Shown: one piece after another, positions 58,809 through 64,000 of the stretch
Layout of the letters: every line of letters begins with the position of its first letter
Position numbering within the stretch: position 1 is the first letter of the stretch
Source: Streptomyces marianii
GTDB lineage: Bacteria; Actinomycetota; Actinomycetes; Streptomycetales; Streptomycetaceae
DNA length: 64,000 nucleotides
NCBI RefSeq assembly: GCF_005795905.1
Contig: NZ_VAWE01000001.1
Span: forward strand, 8,331,907 to 8,395,906
Reading direction: 5' to 3'
Made by a program: the position numbers and the translations under genes
The notes under the pieces: generated by a model
Databases searched by the model: none
Told to the model about the DNA's origin: nothing
Seen by the model: only the letters and a program-made list of their open reading frames with translations

Positions 58809-61700
58809 TCACGGGGTGCTCCACTCGCGCAGTGCCTTGAAAACGGAGTCGCTGTCCAGCTCGTGGCCTCGATCCAGGCTCTTGAGGAGAGCCGTGGAAC
58901 TCGTCATGCGGTCGGGGTAGTACAGCTCGGGTGCCAGGCACGTGGGGCAGTCGCTCAGGAGGCAGAACGGCGAGAGGGGGAGGGGTTCGTCGTGTGGGGG
59001 GATGAGGTACAGCTGGTCGTCTGCCAGAGGGTGTGCCGTGTCGAAGGAGACCGTTGCGAAGTCGGGGTGATCGCCCATCAGGGCCAGGCCTGATACGCGG
59101 AACTTCCCGGCGTCGGGCATCCATTGAAGCCGGTCGGTGTGTACCCATCGGGTGTGCGCAAGGAATGCGCATCCCGAAAGGCTGCTGAGCATCAGCGGTT
59201 CGATGCGTCCAAGGCTCCTCTCCAGCTCGGCTCGTGTCCGGGGGCCTGCGCCGTGACGGATCTTGTTGCGGAGCTCGACCAATTGGTCAAGGTCGGCGAA
59301 CAGGCCCTTTTTGCCCTTCTTGCGAGCTGTTGCCTCGACGAGGCCGGCGGCTGGGTCTCCGTGCTGGCGGGCGTCGTCGGCTACTGCCCTGACCACCCCC
59401 ACCCAGTGGCCGAGAGAGACACCGCCCCGCTCAACGGACTGGCTCCACTGGGCGATGGCCGGCAGATCCTGACGGCCGCGGTCGGTGGCCAGGGCAAGGG
59501 CCATGATGCCCAGAGAAAGGATCAAGGACTCGGTGCACTGGATGGCTGCCTCGTGCTTTTCGGCCAGGGACAGGGCGTGGCGGAACTTGCGGACCGCGCG
59601 GGCTACGGCGTAGGGGTACGAATCCTGGAACAGCTTGTAGGGCTCGTTGTGTCGGCGCAGGTTCTGCGCGGTCAAGGAGCTGATCGCGGCGGCGTCATCG
59701 AGCCGCCCGCGCCGGGCCGAACCGGTTCCGCTTTCGAAAATCTGCATCCGTTTGCGGTGGAGATCGTCCTGGATGCGTGCGGCTTCCCGTTCTCCTTCGT
59801 CGAGCATGGCGAGGGCGGCGCGGATTTCCGAGAGGCTGCCGTCACACCGTGGGATCCAGATGTCGGCCATTTCGCGGGCCTTGATGTGCGGGATGACTCC
59901 GTACTTCGGCAGCTGCTGCTCGGCCAGAGCGCTGGACAGGTAGGCGATCACGTACTCGTGGGGCAAAGGCTCCTCGGTGAGCCGGATGACGATCAGGCCC
60001 TGGCCGGGCTGCACGCCGTCGTAGTGGCTCGGCACGCACGTCCAGTGGCGGGTCCCGGCGAGATCCCGTCCGATGATGTCGCCCTGCCGCAACCGGCGGC
60101 GGGGTTCGCGCTGGTCCGCGCGCAGGGGCAGGTCTGCCACGTCCGGTAGCGTGCTGGTCAGCAGGGTGGGTGTCAGAACCCGCCGTTGCCCGTCCGTGTC
60201 CGTCGCATCCGGTTCTTCGTCCAGATCGGCTTTGCGTACGGACCCGGGAAAGATTTCAGCGAAGTCCCCCAGACGGATGCCTTCCTGCGCGGCCCGCTGC
60301 ATCTCATGGATCTGACGGAATCGCTCCAGTGACAGGTTGTAGTCCTCCGCGGCGATGTCCGCGGCTGTCACGCAGAAGCTCTGCTCGGACCGTGCACGCC
60401 GGCGCTCGCTGCTGCGCCGCAGCCGCCAACGCCGCATGAGATCCGGGAGGTTGTTGCGCGTGTGATCGACGGCATCCAGAACGCTGTCGGGAGCCAGCCC
60501 GAGCTTATCTTGCGCCAGCAGCGGCTCACGCCGGTCGTCCAGGCTGAAGCCGTCCGCCGTGAGATCGTAGAACCACACGCTGTCGTTCTGTCCGGCGTCC
60601 TTGGTGAAGAACAGGATCGCCGTCGATACCCCCGCATACGGCTTGAAGGTGCCGCCGGGCAGCTGGACCACAGCCTCCAGCCCGTGCACGTCCACCAGCA
60701 GGCGCCGAAGTTCGATGTGTGCAGAAGTCGAGCTGAACAGCAGACCGGCGGGGACGATCACAGCCGCGCGTCCCTTCGGCTTCAACAGCTCCAGAATCAT
60801 GGCGAGATGAAGAAGCTCGGTCTTCTTCGTACGTACCATTGCGAGCAACTCGGGTGCGACGGCCTCGTAGTCGACGCTGCCCGCGAACGGGGGATGGGCC
60901 AGGACGACTGAGTAGCGCTCACGCTCCGTCCCGGTGCCCTCCGCCAGATTGTCCCGGTAGCGCAGATCAGCACCTTCGTAGCCCTGAAGAGCCAGCCGCA
61001 TGCTGCTCAACCGCAGCATGGTCGTGTCGAAGTCAAACCCGTGGATCCTGCCGCTCACCTCCGCTGCGCTTTGCTGCGCGGTCTCCCGGCGGGACCGGTG
61101 GACGAACTGAGCAGCGGCAGCGAGGAGACCGCCCATGCCGCAGGTTGGATCGCACACCTCCTCGTCAGCTCCGGGCTCAGCCATCGCTGCCATCAGAGCC
61201 GCCAGATGAGGAGGCGTACGGAAAGCACCATAGGGACCGGCCGTGGCGATCCGGGCGAGCAGGTGCTCATACAGAGCGCCCGCGATGGCATCCCCCGCCG
61301 AGAGCGTCTCTTCCAGCAGGCCCACAACCCTGGCGAGGAGACTGGGGGTCGGGATCGTGAAACGAGCATCCTTGACGAGCTGCGAATAGCCCACTCCGGC
61401 GAAAGTGCGGCGACGCAGCCAGGGAAACACCTCGTCGGTCATCGACGTGTACATGCGTTGAGGTGTCAGGCGGATCAGTTGGGACCAGCGCAGATGCTGC
61501 TCATCCTGAGTGAAGACTGGCTGCTGCTGTGGGGATTCCTGCCGAACAGTCTCCCGCTCCCAGTGTTCCTGGACGGCGTCCAGCTCGCGGAGATAGAGGA
61601 GGTGGGATATCTGCTCCACGATCTCCAGCGGACTGGAGATTCCCGCTGCCCAGAAGGCGTCGAAGAGGCGGCTGGTGGTATGCCTGAGACCGTCGTTCAT
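58809..61700 (-). CDS. Type I methylase-specificity fusion with HEPN-like module
   Basis: A 963-residue protein. Residues 1-150 resemble the HsdM N-terminal helical bundle. Residues 155-400 form an N6-adenine methylase fold: SAM motif DPTCGMGG (184-191) is intact, but the catalytic NPPF reads HPPF (269-272). Residues 470-660 look like a specificity half with a target-recognition domain (LRQGDIIGRDLAGTRHW, PHIKAREMADIWIPRCD). Residues 680-850 are helical with RNKIRH (811-816), fitting the HEPN R-x4-6-H ribonuclease motif. The C-terminal part has C913, C918 and C921, possibly zinc-binding. No HsdR gene is near. A single-protein defence system is an attractive guess. Start ATG 61700 or GTG 61703. 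Confidence 0.78.
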   Translation of the reverse strand: MNDGLRHTTSRLFDAFWAAGISSPLEIVEQISHLLYLRELDAVQEHWERETVRQESPQQQPVFTQDEQHLRWSQLIRLTPQRMYTSMTDEVFPWLRRRTFAGVGYSQLVKDARFTIPTPSLLARVVGLLEETLSAGDAIAGALYEHLLARIATAGPYGAFRTPPHLAALMAAMAEPGADEEVCDPTCGMGGLLAAAAQFVHRSRRETAQQSAAEVSGRIHGFDFDTTMLRLSSMRLALQGYEGADLRYRDNLAEGTGTERERYSVVLAHPPFAGSVDYEAVAPELLAMVRTKKTELLHLAMILELLKPKGRAAVIVPAGLLFSSTSAHIELRRLLVDVHGLEAVVQLPGGTFKPYAGVSTAILFFTKDAGQNDSVWFYDLTADGFSLDDRREPLLAQDKLGLAPDSVLDAVDHTRNNLPDLMRRWRLRRSSERRRARSEQSFCVTAADIAAEDYNLSLERFRQIHEMQRAAQEGIRLGDFAEIFPGSVRKADLDEEPDATDTDGQRRVLTPTLLTSTLPDVADLPLRADQREPRRRLRQGDIIGRDLAGTRHWTCVPSHYDGVQPGQGLIVIRLTEEPLPHEYVIAYLSSALAEQQLPKYGVIPHIKAREMADIWIPRCDGSLSEIRAALAMLDEGEREAARIQDDLHRKRMQIFESGTGSARRGRLDDAAAISSLTAQNLRRHNEPYKLFQDSYPYAVARAVRKFRHALSLAEKHEAAIQCTESLILSLGIMALALATDRGRQDLPAIAQWSQSVERGGVSLGHWVGVVRAVADDARQHGDPAAGLVEATARKKGKKGLFADLDQLVELRNKIRHGAGPRTRAELERSLGRIEPLMLSSLSGCAFLAHTRWVHTDRLQWMPDAGKFRVSGLALMGDHPDFATVSFDTAHPLADDQLYLIPPHDEPLPLSPFCLLSDCPTCLAPELYYPDRMTSSTALLKSLDRGHELDSDSVFKALREWSTP

Positions 61701-61841
61701 CACGCATCGGAGACTATCCGCGCTGTCCACGGCCCGGTGGCGCATCCCGGCAAACCGGCGGGCGCCTGCGCCACGAACGCCCCGCTCGAGGATGTGCTGA
61801 CCGTGCATGTCTTGCCCAGGCCCGCAGCGGCGCCAGGACAC

Positions 61842-62038
61842 GAGCGGACCGGATCTCGAGCCTTCGACGAGGCATTGCTGCCCAAGCGCGTGGGGCCCGG
61901 CCCGCGGGCCATCGGCGGTGACACGTCATCAGCGGGCCATCAGCGTCCCTACGACCTGGGTTCGACAGAATTCCCATCACCTAGAGTCACAAGATGAGGT
62001 CTGACCAGGGAGGATGCACTAGGTCATGGAGAGGGGGC
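61842..62038. other. Upstream region of the methylase-HEPN gene
   Basis: With 61701-61841 this gives about 340 bases before the inverted-repeat element. It should hold the minus-strand promoter of the large gene. No protein was recognised. Confidence 0.4.
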
Positions 62039-62287
62039 GTGTCTCTAGGCTCTGACATTCTTGCTGGTCAGCGCGGTGATGACCGCCAAGGGCCCCTTGA
62101 TGCTGGGGCGTTGCAACCACGCTATCCGATCACATAGCGGGTTTCTAGCCCCATCGCGCTGCGCCGAGGCAAGCCCGCAAAAGTGGCGAAAGGTGATGAA
62201 TCACCCTCGGATCTTGTGGCATTGTCAGAGAATCACGCCTCTCTCGCCAACTCCTTGACCAGCGGGAATGTCAGCGCCTAGAGACAC
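62039..62287. mobile_element. 249-bp inverted-repeat element (MITE-like)
   Basis: The ends match over about 30 bases: GTGTCTCTAGGCTCTGACAT on the left, and on the right, reversed, GTGTCTCTAGGCGCTGACAT, both followed by GCTGGTCA after three variable bases. GGGC flanks both sides (62035-62038 and 62288-62291). There is no transposase inside. Its right end supplies the last codons and stop of the WD40-type reading frame. Confidence 0.75.
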
Positions 62288-64000
62288 GGGCAATTCGGGC
62301 GTGAGGCGATGAAGCTGCAGGTCATGGCCCACTTTGCATCTCTAGGCGAACCGACTTCTGTCGAACGCAGGTACGACGGTTCTGCCTTCAGCGGCCAGTC
62401 CAGGGTGGCAAGTCCTGCCGGCCCGGCAATGTGCACATGCTGCGTATCGCCGGCAGTGTGCACGATGTTGGTGACCGGTGCCGCGGTGAGCAGGCTATGA
62501 ACGAGGCGTCCGGTGAGAGGGTCCCACAGCCGCATGCCGGTGCCGTTGCCGGCTGCCAGCAGCCATGACCCCGAGGGCTGGGGGAGTGCGGTCATCACAG
62601 CGGTGTACGGGGTGTCGATACGGCCCATCCGGCTCCACCCCTGCGGATCCCAGAACGCGATCTCATGAGGTGTGGCGATGGCCACCACGACACGATTTTC
62701 GGGTAGGGGGACGAGGCACAAGGCGGTGACTGTGTTGCGGTAGGGCAGCGTGCGTTCCTCGACGAGTTCGCCACCGGCCGCATCCCACACCAGCAGCCGG
62801 GAGCGCACCGCCCCCGCCACCAGGCAGCGGCCGGCGGGGGACGGCAGCGCCAGCAGCGCGCTGACCGGCCCGGTGCCGGGGAGCGGTCTTACCTCGCCGG
62901 TAACGGCATCCACAATGATCGTCCCGCTGCGGTCGGCCACCACGAGAGCGGGTTGCCCATCCGGGAGCTGCCACGGCGCAGCAGCGGGCTTGCTCGAACG
63001 AGCCGTTCATCAGTGGCCGGGCGACATCATCTCTGGTGTTCCACAGACGGATGCCCTTGGTGTCGCTACGGCCACGGCTGCTGAGCCGCCCCGGATGGGC
63101 AGGGCTTCCAGGAAGGTCACGGGGGAGAACTGCTCGTAGTGGTCGAGACACTGCCCGGTGGCGACGTCCAGGATCTCCACCTGGGAGCCGGTGGGGACGG
63201 CCAGCCGTTGCGTACCCGTCGCGGACGGCAGGGCGGCCATCAGGTGCGCTGCCCGCGCGACCCGCTGCGGCTTGGCCGCCTGCCGGGGCCGTGGCGAGGG
63301 TGATGGGCGGGAGCCCCGCTGCACCGCAGGGCGGGGACCGTGGAGTTGGATGCCCTCGTCACCGGTGATGGCAACCTTCCATGCCTTGTCCGGGCTGGGA
63401 ATGCCGGCGAACATCGCTCGCGGCGACGCCGGGTACGTCCCAATATGCTGCGGCTCGGGCCGGGATGTATCCCACACCTCGATGGCGTCGTCCGTCACGA
63501 TGCCGGCCACACTGGCGCCGCCGGGAGCAGCCAGCGCCACGAGCCGCTGACCCTGAGTGGGCAACCGGCCGACCACCTCGCCCGCCTGGAGGGCATCGGT
63601 GGGGAAGAGCTCGCTCTTGCGGGCGGTGATCTGGAAGGGGTTGAACAGCCAGACCGGCTCGTCCGGGCCGCCGCGCAGCACGGCCAGTAGATCGCCTTCC
63701 GGCCCTTGCACGGCGGCCCATGGACCGGGCAGTGGAGAACGGCAGGTGCAGGGGCAGGACGTCGCCGGTCAGGGGATTGAACAGCACCCACCCAGCGCGG
63801 TGCCGTTTACACAGGTGGTAGCCCCGGCCCCGCCGGTCACGGACCCAGGTCAGCCGCTCCGGCAGGCGAAGATCGTCAGGCAGACGGACCAGCTGGACAC
63901 GTCCTCTGACGGCTTCCACAGGGCCAGTTCGTCCCGCCCGCTGGCCAACACCATCGTCCACCGGTCGGCGCCATCCTGCGCCACCACCACCGTGCGCACA
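62278..64000 (-). pseudogene. WD40-type beta-propeller gene, multiply frameshifted, 5' end outside window
   Basis: The minus strand reads repeated propeller blades: ELALWKPSEDVSSWSVCLTI near the window edge, then GYHLCKRHRAGWVLFNPLTG, GPDEPVWLFNPFQITARKSE, DDAIEVWDTSRPEPQHIGTY, TKGIRLWNTRDDVARPLMNG and GTGMRLWDPLTGRLVHSLLT. They fall in different frames, with shifts near 63890, 63725, 63050 and 62960, so no complete protein is possible without frameshifting or sequence correction. The 3' end is cut by the 249-bp element, and the residues NCPCL come from it. Such propellers often form the C-terminal sensor of large actinobacterial signalling or effector proteins; the N-terminus is not visible. 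Confidence 0.7.

Noticed and set aside
58809..61841. Start of the methylase-HEPN protein at 61841
   Set aside because: The first 47 residues of the long frame show no homology and weak codon bias; homology begins near the Met at 61700.

Overview
The window is high-GC actinobacterial DNA with strong GC bias at third codon positions. Streptomyces is the best fit: one secreted enzyme is nearly the classic Streptomyces Endo H, the histidine ammonia-lyase carries the Cys-Ser-Gly MIO triad I associate with streptomycetes, and the insertion sequences are of types common there. No rRNA, tRNA or CRISPR array was seen.

Bases 1-16322 are one compact biosynthetic gene cluster, nearly all on the + strand with 4-11 nt overlaps. 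It encodes a ketoreductase-like SDR (cut by the window edge), an acyl-AMP ligase, a peptidyl carrier protein (the only minus-strand gene), a KAS III, an ATP-grasp ligase, a PLP decarboxylase, an acyl carrier protein, a KAS-like protein without the catalytic Cys, two acyl-CoA-dehydrogenase-like subunits, a MATE exporter, an Sfp-type PPTase, a free-standing condensation protein with a dead carrier domain, a P450, a ferredoxin and a histidine ammonia-lyase. The ATP-grasp/decarboxylase/ACP trio is the arrangement that makes gamma-aminobutyryl-ACP in butirosin biosynthesis (BtrJ/BtrK/BtrI). My working idea is a hybrid amide built from an aminoacyl-ACP chain and an acid such as urocanate. I do not recognise this combination as a known cluster.

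Bases 16.5-19.3 kb hold an Endo H-like glycosidase and a ferric-reductase-like flavocytochrome. From 17.5 to 47 kb the DNA is a graveyard of mobile elements: IS701, IS3, ISAs1, ISAzo13, IS4 (two apparently identical copies with 10-bp target duplications), IS5, a truncated group II intron, IS21, a tyrosine recombinase with frameshifts, ISL3 (with IS4 nested in it), IS1182 (two copies differing by one GAAGCC unit), and small non-autonomous elements. Stranded between them are ordinary genes: an alpha/beta hydrolase-TetR-DUF2568 operon, a methyltransferase, a DUF4240 protein, a VOC protein, secreted proteins, helicase-associated-domain fragments, and a DUF2975/HTH operon behind a 39-bp perfect palindrome with a 34-residue membrane peptide.

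Bases 47-64 kb are accessory with fewer insertion sequences. They carry a truncated ThiF-type E1-like protein next to a 632-residue protein of unknown function, small membrane proteins, a sigma-like regulator, an in-frame fusion of a Tn7/Mu-type transposase N-terminus to a TniB-like ATPase, a GHKL ATPase, a divergent XRE/recombinase-like pair, and a 963-residue type I methylase-specificity protein with a probable HEPN ribonuclease module. The window ends in a frameshifted WD40-type gene whose 3' end was replaced by a 249-bp inverted-repeat element.
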